Below are positions 26,621 through 35,422 of a DNA stretch of 64,000 nucleotides, piece after piece. The notes below the pieces were generated by a model. The model was not told the DNA's origin. It did not search any database and saw only the letters and a list, made by a program, of their open reading frames with translations. This DNA comes from Cyclonatronum proteinivorum (lineage in GTDB: Bacteria; Bacteroidota; Rhodothermia; Balneolales; Cyclonatronaceae), in the NCBI RefSeq assembly GCF_003353065.1, contig NZ_CP027806.1:248001-312000 (forward strand), written 5' to 3'. The translations under genes were made by a program, and so were the position numbers. The stretch's first letter is position 1, and every line of letters starts with the position of its first letter.

Positions 26621-27436
26621 TTATGGTGCTGAGACAAGAACAATATTCTGTGCTACCAGCCCCTTTTCATTTTTAACCAGGTCAAATTCAAAAATAAGTT
26701 CTCTGCTCGGTAAAAAGCTGCTATCGAAATCTGATTCAAACTGAGATACGTGGGCAAAGACTGTTTTGTAGGGAGAATCAGATGACCTGGAATCGGTAAT
26801 CCAAAGAAACTCATCAATTTTGTTGAGGTATCTCAGAAAACCGTAGCCATCACTGTGGCTGAAATCATAGCACACCCCCCGAACACGGGAACCTACAGTA
26901 CCCCATTCATAAGGTGTTTTAATGGGCAACAGACCGGGAATGGTATATCCCGAAATATACATGTCAGCCATTTTTTTAAGGCGTGAAGGGGTATCATCAA
27001 ATCCGATAAGCTCTACCCGCTTACCCATATTTTGGAGGACATTTACAACATAGACAAAGCTTTCCTGATTGGTAAGCAGAATAATGCGATCCATTTGAGA
27101 AGCCTGAGACAGAATATCGCAGGCCATTTCCATTTCGAGAATTGATTTATCCATACCGTCAGTGGTCAGATTCTCATTCTGCGGCAAATCCCGCTGAACA
27201 ACTTTGTATTCAAAATCCCGAAGTACTTCGCTAAAACGATTGCTCTTCTGTTTGTAACTGCTGTCCTCGGCAGCTCTTTTACTGTCAAGTCCGAGATATA
27301 CATTCATGCGGGTTGCCATACAGCCATCACGGGTAGCAAACTTTCTGAGGATATCGTACCGCAGCCCGAAACCGCCGTTCATTGTCACATCTATGGCATC
27401 AATATAAATACCAACTTTGTTGCTTCTCTTCATCAT
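26621..27436 (-). CDS. NYN-domain nuclease-like protein with cold-shock-like C-terminus
   Basis: A 271-residue protein. The N-terminal two thirds (about residues 5-165) match the LabA/DUF88 NYN fold of the PIN superfamily, with acidic positions in GIYIDAIDVT, TDGMDKSILEMEMACD and RIILLTNQESF where metal-binding Asp residues sit. The C-terminal part (about 185-271) resembles a cold-shock domain: GYGFLRY, VFAHVSQFE and an EFDLVKNEKGLVAQNI strand pattern. Such a combination suggests RNA binding plus RNA cleavage. Note the second acidic position is an Asn (LLTNQES), so catalysis is uncertain. Location: cytoplasm. Confidence 0.75.
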   Translation of the reverse strand: MMKRSNKVGIYIDAIDVTMNGGFGLRYDILRKFATRDGCMATRMNVYLGLDSKRAAEDSSYKQKSNRFSEVLRDFEYKVVQRDLPQNENLTTDGMDKSILEMEMACDILSQASQMDRIILLTNQESFVYVVNVLQNMGKRVELIGFDDTPSRLKKMADMYISGYTIPGLLPIKTPYEWGTVGSRVRGVCYDFSHSDGYGFLRYLNKIDEFLWITDSRSSDSPYKTVFAHVSQFESDFDSSFLPSRELIFEFDLVKNEKGLVAQNIVLVSAP

Positions 27437-27580
27437 AATAATACTTTAAAAGAATGGCGGAATACTACTATCCAAATAATAATTAAACTAAATTAAAACA
27501 ATACTTTATTGTCTATCTTTTATTCTATTGCTCTCGTTTTAAAAGCACAGTGGTATCATAACTTCCAATAAAATAGCGAA

Positions 27581-29062
27581 TTACAGCGCATTTGATCTGA
27601 AACGTAATAAAACAGCAAGCAGCAGCAAGGTGCCGGTACCAAACAAAATAATCTTCCAAAACAACTCCTGTACCGGTAAAATTACATGAATGGCAGAAAG
27701 GAACACTAAACCTACCATAGATAACATTATAAATATAACACTCTTAAGGGGATAATTCACAGGGTAGTATTTCTGCGCATATCCGTATGCGAGCATGCTC
27801 ATAAATCCATAACAAAGCAGCGTTGCAACAGCAGAACCAACCATGCCAAAATATGGCACAAGGATGATATTTCCTCCCAAAGTAATTACAGCTCCATAAA
27901 GCGTAATTCTCGGAAATTTAAGCGTTTGGTCTTTAATGAAAATGCCGGCAGAAAAGTTTATAAACCATCCCTGAAACCAGTAAGCAAGCAGCAAATAGGG
28001 CACGATTTCAAGACCAGACCAGTAGCGGCTGTCGATCAGCGTACCACCGAGAACGGGTACCTGAAGCGCCACAATTTGTTTAGCGAAAATACCAACGGTC
28101 AGAAAAATAGCACCGCAGGCAAGGTTGAAGTAAAAGAAAACAGCGCCAAACAGATCAGATGAATCCTTCGCTTCGGCATACCGCATGAAAAAAGGCTGCC
28201 ATGCCAGCCGGAACATCTGCACGCCAAGCAGCATGAATACAGCGATTTTATAGCAGGCATTGTAAATACCGGTGATTTCATCAGCGGTGTAAGGATGACC
28301 ATAAATCGCTTCTATGGCAGCTTCATCCATGCGCACCAGGAAGAAGCGGTCGATTACCTCATTAATGGCAAAACCGATGCCATTGGGTACATAGGGCAGT
28401 CCAAAAATCAGGGCTGTTTTTAATACTGCGAGCTCAGGCTTTCCGGCATACATGTGCCGGCAGGCAATAATCAGCAGTAATACCGCCGATCCAGAGGCAA
28501 TGATGTTACTTATAAATATGGCTTCAATACCCCAGCCCTGAACAATAACGAGATACAGATTCAGCGATACATTGATAAGTACATTCAAAAGCTTAATCAC
28601 GGCATATACCCATGATTGCCGAACAATGCGAAGGTGCGCATAAGGTACAATTGTGAGCGAATCAAGCCAGAGAATGCTCAGCATCAGCACAAAAAGACGA
28701 GCGCCCCCATCGAAATCAAGGCTCATAAGGGGCAGCAACAGCGGTTTGCCTGCAAAATAAAGGAGTGCCCCTAATACGCTTGCTACTGCAAGCAGACTGA
28801 GCTGAAGGGTGACAAAAACCTTTTTGTCATCGGTGTCGCTTCCTTTAGCATAACGGATATAAGCCGACTCCATCCCAAAGGTGTACAGCACGCCCAGAAA
28901 CATGATGGCAGCATACACAAGTCCGACAATCCCGTATTCAGCGGGATTGAAGTACATGGTGTAAAAAGGAACAAGCAGATAGTTGATGAAGCGGGCAACA
29001 ACGCTACTGAGTCCGTACACAACACTGTCAGAAAACAGCTCTTTGATGCGGCTTACCGCCAA
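27581..29062 (-). CDS. Polysaccharide/oligosaccharide flippase (Wzx-like, MOP superfamily)
   Basis: A 493-residue integral membrane protein with about 12-14 hydrophobic helices. The N-terminal stretch VYGLSSVVARFINYLLVPFYT and the following FNPAEYGIVGLVYA are typical of polysaccharide exporters of the MOP (MATE-like) superfamily. It would flip a lipid-linked glycan across the inner membrane. No glycosyltransferases are adjacent; it is instead the last gene of a HIT - aroQ - flippase operon, 21 bases after aroQ. Confidence 0.88.
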   Translation of the reverse strand: MAVSRIKELFSDSVVYGLSSVVARFINYLLVPFYTMYFNPAEYGIVGLVYAAIMFLGVLYTFGMESAYIRYAKGSDTDDKKVFVTLQLSLLAVASVLGALLYFAGKPLLLPLMSLDFDGGARLFVLMLSILWLDSLTIVPYAHLRIVRQSWVYAVIKLLNVLINVSLNLYLVIVQGWGIEAIFISNIIASGSAVLLLIIACRHMYAGKPELAVLKTALIFGLPYVPNGIGFAINEVIDRFFLVRMDEAAIEAIYGHPYTADEITGIYNACYKIAVFMLLGVQMFRLAWQPFFMRYAEAKDSSDLFGAVFFYFNLACGAIFLTVGIFAKQIVALQVPVLGGTLIDSRYWSGLEIVPYLLLAYWFQGWFINFSAGIFIKDQTLKFPRITLYGAVITLGGNIILVPYFGMVGSAVATLLCYGFMSMLAYGYAQKYYPVNYPLKSVIFIMLSMVGLVFLSAIHVILPVQELFWKIILFGTGTLLLLAVLLRFRSNAL

Positions 29063-29083
29063 TTCGTCTTCCCCTGATTTATA

Positions 29084-29521
29084 TTAGGCATTATGAAGCC
29101 GCTGTGCAGCATCAACGGCGAGCTCGTAGCTCATGAATCCAAAACCGGCAATGATGCCTTTGGCAGCTCCACCGGTCAGGCTTGTGTGCCGGAAGGTCTC
29201 CCTTGCATGAATGTTGGACAAATGTACTTCTAAGTAAGGCAGTTTGAGCATGGATAGCGCGTCGCGAATCGCAACGGAGGTATGCGTGAAACCACCAAAG
29301 TTGGCAAGGAGTACATCACAGCTTTTTTTTCCTTTTACGATTTGGTGAATCGTATCGATCAGCTCTCCTTCATGGTTACTCTGATAAAAGGTAAACACAA
29401 CATCCGGATATTTTTTCCGCAGCGTATCTTCAAGCTCAGCAAGCGTGCCGGTTCCGTAATGTGCCGATTCGCGGCTGCCAAGCATATTCAGGTTGGGACC
29501 GTTCAGAACTGAAATTTTCAT
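29084..29521 (-). CDS. aroQ: Type II 3-dehydroquinate dehydratase
   Basis: A 145-residue enzyme of the shikimate pathway, removing water from 3-dehydroquinate. The N-terminal LNGPNLNMLGSRE carries the active-site Asn, and the flexible catalytic loop (about residues 18-27, with the Tyr in HYGTGT), QSNHEGELID (about 51-60) and VHLSNIHARE (about 99-108) match the dodecameric type II family. Its start overlaps the stop of the upstream HIT gene by 4 bases, indicating translational coupling. Confidence 0.96.
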   Translation of the reverse strand: MKISVLNGPNLNMLGSRESAHYGTGTLAELEDTLRKKYPDVVFTFYQSNHEGELIDTIHQIVKGKKSCDVLLANFGGFTHTSVAIRDALSMLKLPYLEVHLSNIHARETFRHTSLTGGAAKGIIAGFGFMSYELAVDAAQRLHNA

Positions 29522-29913
29522 TGCAGGCTGTCTCTGATCGATGCTGCAATGGCTTCCATTTCTTCTTTCGAAAATTTTGGCCTGTTGCTGAAATTAAAGG
29601 ATTTTTTTCCGGCATAGATAGGAATCAGATGTACGTGTGCGTGAGGCACTTCAAGCCCTTCCACAATTACGCCGGTTCTGACAGTGCCAAGCGCGCGGTC
29701 GATGCCGTGTGCAATCTTTTTGGCGAAGGTCATCAGGCTTTGCAGGCGCTCATCCTTAAGATCAAAAACGTAGTCTGTTTCTTCTTTGGGCACAACAAGC
29801 GTATGCCCTTTCGACATCGGGTTAATGTCAAGAAAAGCAAAGTGATGCTCATCTTCGGCTATTTTGTAGCAAGGGAGCTCGCCTTCAATAATTCGGGTAA
29901 AGATGGTAGCCAT
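29518..29913 (-). CDS. HIT-family nucleotide hydrolase (HinT-like)
   Basis: 131 residues from the ATG at 29913 (MATIFTRIIEGELP, the typical start); an in-frame extension to 29976 has no family similarity. The histidine triad HAHVHLIPI is at about residues 90-98 and the upstream FLDINPMSKGHTLVVPK segment is the usual HIT core. Family members hydrolyse adenosine phosphoramidates or dinucleoside polyphosphates. First gene of the operon with aroQ and the flippase. Confidence 0.93.
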   Translation of the reverse strand: MATIFTRIIEGELPCYKIAEDEHHFAFLDINPMSKGHTLVVPKEETDYVFDLKDERLQSLMTFAKKIAHGIDRALGTVRTGVIVEGLEVPHAHVHLIPIYAGKKSFNFSNRPKFSKEEMEAIAASIRDSLQ

Positions 29914-30028
29914 GGTGTCTTTTTGATTGAATTTGATACGTAGTTGGTTATGTTGAAAGGTAAGACAAAGCAGCACATCACAAAAATATGCTTCTTCAAT
30001 ATTATGTCAGATTAATCCGATTGTACGT

Positions 30029-31189
30029 ATGCAGGAACGGAAAAGGCTATTGATTTGCGGTGGCGGACATGCTTCGCTTCCTGCCATTAAAATGGGAAAA
30101 CACTGGCAGAAGCACGGACTCGAAGTCCTTTTGGTTTCAGCCCACCCGTACCTGTATTACTCCGGTGCTGTACCGCAATATTTGGGAGGATTTTTTGATG
30201 AGGATGAAGCCCGGATTGATCTTAAAAAACTGTGTCATGATTATGGCACATCATTTATCTGTGCTTCTGTTAAAGAAGTTGATGGTGAAGCGCAAACGGT
30301 AGTGATCAGCACCGGGAAACAGCTGCACTGGGACTATCTCTTTATCAATACCGGCGTAAGAAGCCGGAACAGTGATTATGATCACGCGCACTATTTTCCT
30401 GTGAAGCCTATGCAGCGGCTTGTTCAGCTTTTTGGCAAGCTTGAATCAGCAGCAACAGCAGGCCTGAAAATACTGATACTTGGCGGAGGCGCTGCGGGAT
30501 GTGAAATTGCCCTTAATCTTTCAGTTTCAAACCATAAAAACATCAGGTCTGTCACGCTGTTTGAAGCGGATGACAGAATTTTGTCATCTTTTCCGGAACG
30601 GCTTTCGGCTGTGGTGAGGCGGGCTTTAGCAGAAAATAGGGTTAGTATAAGCTGTAAGCGGAAGATTGCGGGTGATGAAATATCCCAATTGATGTCAGAT
30701 TATGACATCGTAATTGATGCTTCCGGAAATATGCCTGAGACCGAGCGAATTAAACACGGGCTTACAACGGATGAGAGCGGGCGTATCCGCGTTCATCAGA
30801 CCCTTCAGTCAGCAGATTATCCGAACATTTTTGCCGCCGGTGACTGTGCCTTAGTCGGAGAGTCCGGTTACATGCCTGTTGGCGTGCATGCGGTAAAACA
30901 GGGTGCCCTGTTCAGGGATGTGATGGATGCCATACTGCGCGGGTCAGCACTTCCGGCTTACAAACCCTGGCCGGCTACGCCCCTTATTTTATCTCAGGGT
31001 CAGAGCCGGGGGTTCTTTGTTTCGGGTAAGCTGGTGTTTTCAGGAAGATGGTGCATTATCCTGAAGTACATGCTCGATATGAACTGGCTTGAAAAGTACA
31101 CGCTTCCGCGTTCTGAACGTCGCTCGTGGTTTCGGCTGATTTATGATGGCTTCACCCGAACAAAAAAAGCCAAACCCCCGCAAAGCTGA
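30029..31189 (+). CDS. FAD-dependent pyridine nucleotide oxidoreductase (NDH-2-like)
   Basis: A 386-residue flavoprotein. The N-terminal dinucleotide-binding LLICGGGHASLPAI (about residues 6-19), a central NAD(P) fold ILILGGGAAGCEIAL (about 147-161) and the FAD-binding IFAAGDCALV (about 267-276) are clear. The YYSGAVPQYLGGFF stretch resembles the branch that also occurs fused to SelD. Related enzymes are type II NADH dehydrogenases or quinone reductases; substrate uncertain. A terminator overlaps its last codons and serves the convergent sppA-like gene as well. Confidence 0.85.
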   Translation: MQERKRLLICGGGHASLPAIKMGKHWQKHGLEVLLVSAHPYLYYSGAVPQYLGGFFDEDEARIDLKKLCHDYGTSFICASVKEVDGEAQTVVISTGKQLHWDYLFINTGVRSRNSDYDHAHYFPVKPMQRLVQLFGKLESAATAGLKILILGGGAAGCEIALNLSVSNHKNIRSVTLFEADDRILSSFPERLSAVVRRALAENRVSISCKRKIAGDEISQLMSDYDIVIDASGNMPETERIKHGLTTDESGRIRVHQTLQSADYPNIFAAGDCALVGESGYMPVGVHAVKQGALFRDVMDAILRGSALPAYKPWPATPLILSQGQSRGFFVSGKLVFSGRWCIILKYMLDMNWLEKYTLPRSERRSWFRLIYDGFTRTKKAKPPQS

Positions 31190-31201
31190 GGTTCGGCTTT
31201 T
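31165..31201. terminator. Terminator between convergent oxidoreductase and SppA genes
   Basis: AAAAGCCAAACC pairs with GGTTCGGCTTTT with one mismatch; A- and T-rich flanks allow use in either direction. It overlaps the 3' end of the oxidoreductase coding sequence. Confidence 0.8.
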
Positions 31202-31230
31202 CATTACTAAAATCAAGCTAATAAAGGAAC

Positions 31231-33690
31231 TTAGCGCGGCTGCGTCAGCTCGTAGATCAGCTGATAATATTCGAGGGGTAGCCCTACTGTTGGCTGACCG
31301 TTTTGAGCAATACGCATTTTCAGATATTCAACGAGGGGATCTGCAAGCATGGCTTCTTCCTGTGAAAATCTTGCCCGAATTATGGAAGGCACAGGAAGTG
31401 CTGAGAACAGATCGAATGCCTGAGGTACCGGTCGTTCGAATAGTTCAAAGGGTTCATCCGCACCAAGGCTGGCTTTTTCACGGGCAAGGTCAATCGCGAA
31501 TTGCAGGCTGCCAATCTCATCGGCAAGTCCATTGGCAACAGCCTGTTCTCCGGTCCAGACGCGGCCTTCGGCAACGGCTCTCACTTCTTCTTCGCTCATA
31601 TCGCGGCCTTCTGCCACTTTCTCAATAAAATCATCATAGAGGCTGAGCATGCTGCCGATGAGGCGCTCCCGTTCGTGTTCGGTTAGGTTGCGGCCGGGAA
31701 GACCAAGGCCGAGCAGTGGAAGCGATGGCCCGCCCATGAGATCAGCGGATTCACCGCGGGACAGCACTTCGTAATTGAGTCGGAGTCGGTCTGTGAGACC
31801 GTCATCGTAAATCCAGCCGGAAATTACGCCAATAGATCCGGTCACAGTATTGGGTGCAACAACAATGGCGTCGGAATACATCGAAATCCAGTACCCGCCA
31901 GAGGCAGCCACATTTCCCATGGATACAACAACCGGTTTCTCTTCTTGTGTTTTAAGGAGTTCCTGAGCCACAAGATCAGAGGCGAGGGCGTCGCCGCCGG
32001 GTGAATCGGCACGCAGCACGACCGCGCGAATATTGTTGTCATTTCGGGCGGCACGGATATCACGGGCAAGCCTGCGGGCCTGAATACCGCCTTCTGTTTG
32101 GGTGCCGCCAATGGCATAGATTACGGCGATTTGCGGGCGCGCACCCCAGTAATCATCACGGGGCAAAGTATTTGCAAGAAGATCCGAAGTGCTGATACGC
32201 TGCATACGGCGGTCTTCAAGCTCACGGATGATGTCATCCAGTTCCGTATTGCGGGCCAGCGTATCAACGATCCCGGCTTCGAGCAGGTCGCGTGGCAACA
32301 GACCAAGAGCACCGTCGATGAGGGCGTCAAAGTCTTCATGGCTGATATTGCGGCCACGGCTTACATCGGCCCGGGTAACTTCATAATAGCCATTAATGAG
32401 GTCCATTCTTTGCTCGCGGTCTTCTTCAGAACCTTCGCTACGGGCAAAAGCTTCAAAAGCTGATTTATGCGTCATCTCCCGGAATTCATCCACGCCAATC
32501 CCGTAATGATCGAGTAAATCTTTGAGGTAGGTCGAGCTTGAAGCATACCCGGAAATCATCAGGCCGCCCATGGGATCCATCACCACATAATCCGCAACCG
32601 ATGCGAGGTGAAGATGGCTCATTCCGCCGCGCTCAATATAGATCAGCACTTTTTTTCCGGCTGACCTGAAATCCTGCAGTGCTTCACGAATTTCCCAAAT
32701 CATCACCGGTGATATTGCCATACCGGTCGTATTAATGGTAATGCCCGCAATACGGGGATCTTCTTTGGCGTCGCGGATGGTCTCAAGGGTTGCGGCCAGG
32801 GTGTTGCGGCTGTCAAAGAAACGGTTGTTCTGATACACCATCGGGCCCCGCAGATTAAGCGTGAGATAGGCAGCGTTACTGCGTGTGGAACGGTCGAAAA
32901 TATTTCGGTCCATAGCGCCGAGACGGATGCCGTAGGTATTGAACTGATGGCTGCCGCCCGTATCCAGATGTGTTTGCGTGCTTACGCCACTGCGCCCAAA
33001 GCTAAACTGCAGGCCTGTCGTGAACCCGATATCGTGCAGATACCGACCCGTGAGCCGTACCCCGGGCAACGCTTCAATCGCAGCACCCGCACTCCAGTTC
33101 CCTTCACCAATGGCAACGCCGGGTATCGCATAGTCGGCAAAAAGTGCCAGTTTTGGCGTACCAAAAGGACGAACGCCCACATCAAAAACGACTTCATAAT
33201 CGTCGTCATCTACCGAAAATGAAGCCATGCTGCCTACCGAAACGAAACGGTTTATCCGGCTCACGCTGCCGAGGGTAACAAAGCGCTTCAGCTCAAAAAG
33301 TGTGCTGTCGCCGCCGTTCCAGTTATAGGAAATACCGAATGCACCGCGGTCATCACCAAAACCAAGTCCCAGACTGTAATTCCGGAAGGTCTCCGGACCC
33401 AGCTGATCAGAAAGTACCGAAAAGCCAATGCCCGGTGCCGCAAGGAACAATCCGCTTCGGTTGTCTTCGCCGAAGCCATTATGGTCGGAAAACTGAAATA
33501 ACAGATCAAACTGATTCACATACGCCAGCAGAGCGGGATTGTCGAATCCATAAAGCCCGAATTTCATGGCACCCGGACTTGCAAGCAGAAAGTCGTTGCG
33601 CTCATGAAAACCGTATGAGCTAAATTGTGCCTGCGCAGCGGTAAAACTGAGCAGCGGAATAAACAGAAACAGCAGTAATTTCTTTTTCAT
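31231..33690 (-). CDS. SppA-type S49 peptidase fused to an N-terminal outer-membrane-barrel-like domain
   Basis: An 819-residue exported protein. Residues 1-21 are a signal peptide (MKKKLLLFLFIPLL...). Residues about 22-265 are rich in alternating aromatic strands (FGLYGFDNPALLAY, RNYSLGLGFGDDRGAFGISYNW, GFTTGLQFSFGRS) and look like a small beta-barrel. Residues about 280-500 and 515-760 are the two S49 domains: the general-base Lys409 in MTHKSAFEAF and nucleophile Ser597 in GNVAASGGYW align with the E. coli SppA dyad. Classical SppA (about 600 residues) lacks the barrel. The fusion would place the peptidase at the outer membrane, though this is inference. Confidence 0.85.
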   Translation of the reverse strand: MKKKLLLFLFIPLLSFTAAQAQFSSYGFHERNDFLLASPGAMKFGLYGFDNPALLAYVNQFDLLFQFSDHNGFGEDNRSGLFLAAPGIGFSVLSDQLGPETFRNYSLGLGFGDDRGAFGISYNWNGGDSTLFELKRFVTLGSVSRINRFVSVGSMASFSVDDDDYEVVFDVGVRPFGTPKLALFADYAIPGVAIGEGNWSAGAAIEALPGVRLTGRYLHDIGFTTGLQFSFGRSGVSTQTHLDTGGSHQFNTYGIRLGAMDRNIFDRSTRSNAAYLTLNLRGPMVYQNNRFFDSRNTLAATLETIRDAKEDPRIAGITINTTGMAISPVMIWEIREALQDFRSAGKKVLIYIERGGMSHLHLASVADYVVMDPMGGLMISGYASSSTYLKDLLDHYGIGVDEFREMTHKSAFEAFARSEGSEEDREQRMDLINGYYEVTRADVSRGRNISHEDFDALIDGALGLLPRDLLEAGIVDTLARNTELDDIIRELEDRRMQRISTSDLLANTLPRDDYWGARPQIAVIYAIGGTQTEGGIQARRLARDIRAARNDNNIRAVVLRADSPGGDALASDLVAQELLKTQEEKPVVVSMGNVAASGGYWISMYSDAIVVAPNTVTGSIGVISGWIYDDGLTDRLRLNYEVLSRGESADLMGGPSLPLLGLGLPGRNLTEHERERLIGSMLSLYDDFIEKVAEGRDMSEEEVRAVAEGRVWTGEQAVANGLADEIGSLQFAIDLAREKASLGADEPFELFERPVPQAFDLFSALPVPSIIRARFSQEEAMLADPLVEYLKMRIAQNGQPTVGLPLEYYQLIYELTQPR

Positions 33691-33791
33691 AAACCAAAAG
33701 GTAAAATTAGGATGAAACAGGTCTCCGTCAGACAGACCTGTGCATTAAATCAAAAGGGTCATGGGCTACGCAATAATAGGGCTAAAGTTCA

Positions 33792-34035
33792 TAACCCGCA
33801 TGATTCACAATTAAACAGAATTTATTTGCTAAATGTAGGTTTAAACTTGGTTTAGTTAAAATAACACCAGCCCAAATCTGTGTTTGGGCTAAGACTGCGC
33901 ACCGAGCGCAGCGAAATTTCCCCGCTGGCTACGTTGAAGCTGAAAACTCATGCTCAGGGTACTTGGGTACCCTTCCGCTGAGTTTTCAGCTTCGCCTTGC
34001 CATCGAGAAAATTTCTTGGTGAATCATGCGGGTTA
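33792..34035 (+). repeat. MITE-like palindromic repeat, copy 1
   Basis: 244 bases bounded by inverted TAACCCGCATGATTCAC / GTGAATCATGCGGGTTA ends. The right two thirds fold into one long hairpin centred on GGGTAC/GTACCC, with arms containing GAAGCTGAAAACTCA and TGAGTTTTCAGCTTC. Same family as the elements at 42122-42382 and 46248-46507, and in the same orientation as the latter; the least conserved of the three. It sits between the sppA-like gene and rraB. Confidence 0.88.
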
Positions 34036-34177
34036 ACCCGCATGATTTCATAGCATAATACCAAGACCGTTCTGAAATGTGATTTGAAGCGTATTGAAAA
34101 TCGAAGTGTATTTTCGATTTCGCTGCAAAAATCCTATTCTTAGCCCGATCATTCAATCTATTCCACAGTTCAAACCA

Positions 34178-34510
34178 ATGAATGAAAGTCAGAAACAAAA
34201 TTTGGGTATAGTTAAGGCTTTTTTCCGGGGAGAAGTAAAGCGCTTAACCGAAACCCCATGGCCGGTGCATTTTTTCTTTTTTTGCGAGGATGAATCGGAC
34301 GCTTACCGGCTAAGCGGTGCACTCCAAAAAAGGGGACACAAAATTTTGAGCTGTAAGTTTTCAGAAGAAAGTGCGAAGTGGCAGGTCAGAACGGAAGAAA
34401 TGCTGATTTTTGATAATGAAGTTCTGGCTGAAAGACTTGACCGCTATGAAGCGCTTGCAATACAAATGAAGGCCGAGTTTGACGGCTGGGAATCTATGAT
34501 GCCTGAATGA
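34178..34510 (+). CDS. RraB-like ribonuclease E inhibitor family protein
   Basis: 110 residues from the ATG at 34178 (MNESQKQNLG); an earlier in-frame start at 34094 would add 28 residues with no family likeness. The FFFFCEDESDAYRLSGALQKRGH region and the C-terminal EFDGWE match the RraB fold, whose E. coli member inhibits RNase E. No RNase E gene is in the window. Function in this lineage is not established. It follows the first MITE-like repeat and is a single plus-strand gene among leftward neighbours. Confidence 0.75.
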   Translation: MNESQKQNLGIVKAFFRGEVKRLTETPWPVHFFFFCEDESDAYRLSGALQKRGHKILSCKFSEESAKWQVRTEEMLIFDNEVLAERLDRYEALAIQMKAEFDGWESMMPE

Positions 34511-34611
34511 AAATCCGGTGTGCTGTAATCGGATTTGGTGGTTTATTTCCGAACGGCATTCATCCCAAAAAAAATGAACTCAAAAATGAGCCGAACTGCC
34601 TGTTTAAGAGG

Positions 34612-35397
34612 TCAGTCAGACAGGTTAGTTTTCAGGTCGGCCATGAAGCGCTGAACACGGCGCGCGTTTACACCGAGATCGGTGCCCCCGATGCGGGACT
34701 TGGACCGCATGTCAAAAATGGTACGACCGTTATCAGAAACAAGACGAATCACCACATCGTCTTTGAATCCAAACCAGGGTAATTTTTCCGTTGCTTCAAT
34801 AATGCCGGTTTCGTAGTTACCGGCAGCAAGATCCCATCCCCTTGCGCCTATCAGGCTGACGGCTTCATCATAAACCCGCTGTTTGGGGTACGGTAGCACA
34901 ATGGTGATAATATCCGGGAAAGCAGCTTGCTGCAGCATAGCAACGGGTTCACCGCCATATTCCGGCGGATTGGGTGCGTCAGCCCGAAGATCAAGAATAG
35001 CGTCAAAAGCCGGCGGATTTTGGGTATCGGTGCTGATTTCATGCAGAAACGGGTTGTTGTTGACCTGAGCCTGCCAGTACAGCGCAACACCAACAGCCGT
35101 ACCACTTAAAGCAATAGTAAGGAATGTGTAGGTAAGATGTCTGCCCCTGTTTCGGCTGCGGTTGGCAAACCAAAGAGACAGCAGCCCTGCAATTCCAAAA
35201 ACAATCAGCATATAAGCGCTGATACGGAGGATGAAAAATGCGGTGGAAAGTCCCCAGACGCCCCAGTTGTACCCATATCCGGAGAGTACGAAAAACAGCG
35301 CGGTCAGCGCGGTGAGTCCGATAAGGGTTGCGAAATACCAGGAGGAGAAAGCCGAAGCCTTCGGGTTGAGATCGCTCTCGGATTGGGTTGTTTCCAT
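34612..35397 (-). CDS. DUF1499 family membrane protein
   Basis: A 261-residue protein with three hydrophobic segments in the N-terminal half (about residues 20-42, 52-72 and 85-108) and a C-terminal DUF1499 domain (about 130-258). The ending pattern MRSKSRIGGTDLGVNARRVQRFM is the strong signature of that family. The function is unknown; DUF1499 proteins occur in envelope-associated contexts. It starts 25 bases downstream of the M14 peptidase stop on the same strand, so co-transcription is likely. Confidence 0.85.
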   Translation of the reverse strand: METTQSESDLNPKASAFSSWYFATLIGLTALTALFFVLSGYGYNWGVWGLSTAFFILRISAYMLIVFGIAGLLSLWFANRSRNRGRHLTYTFLTIALSGTAVGVALYWQAQVNNNPFLHEISTDTQNPPAFDAILDLRADAPNPPEYGGEPVAMLQQAAFPDIITIVLPYPKQRVYDEAVSLIGARGWDLAAGNYETGIIEATEKLPWFGFKDDVVIRLVSDNGRTIFDMRSKSRIGGTDLGVNARRVQRFMADLKTNLSD

Positions 35398-35422
35398 CGC
35401 ATTTTTTGGATTAAGTGAAAAG

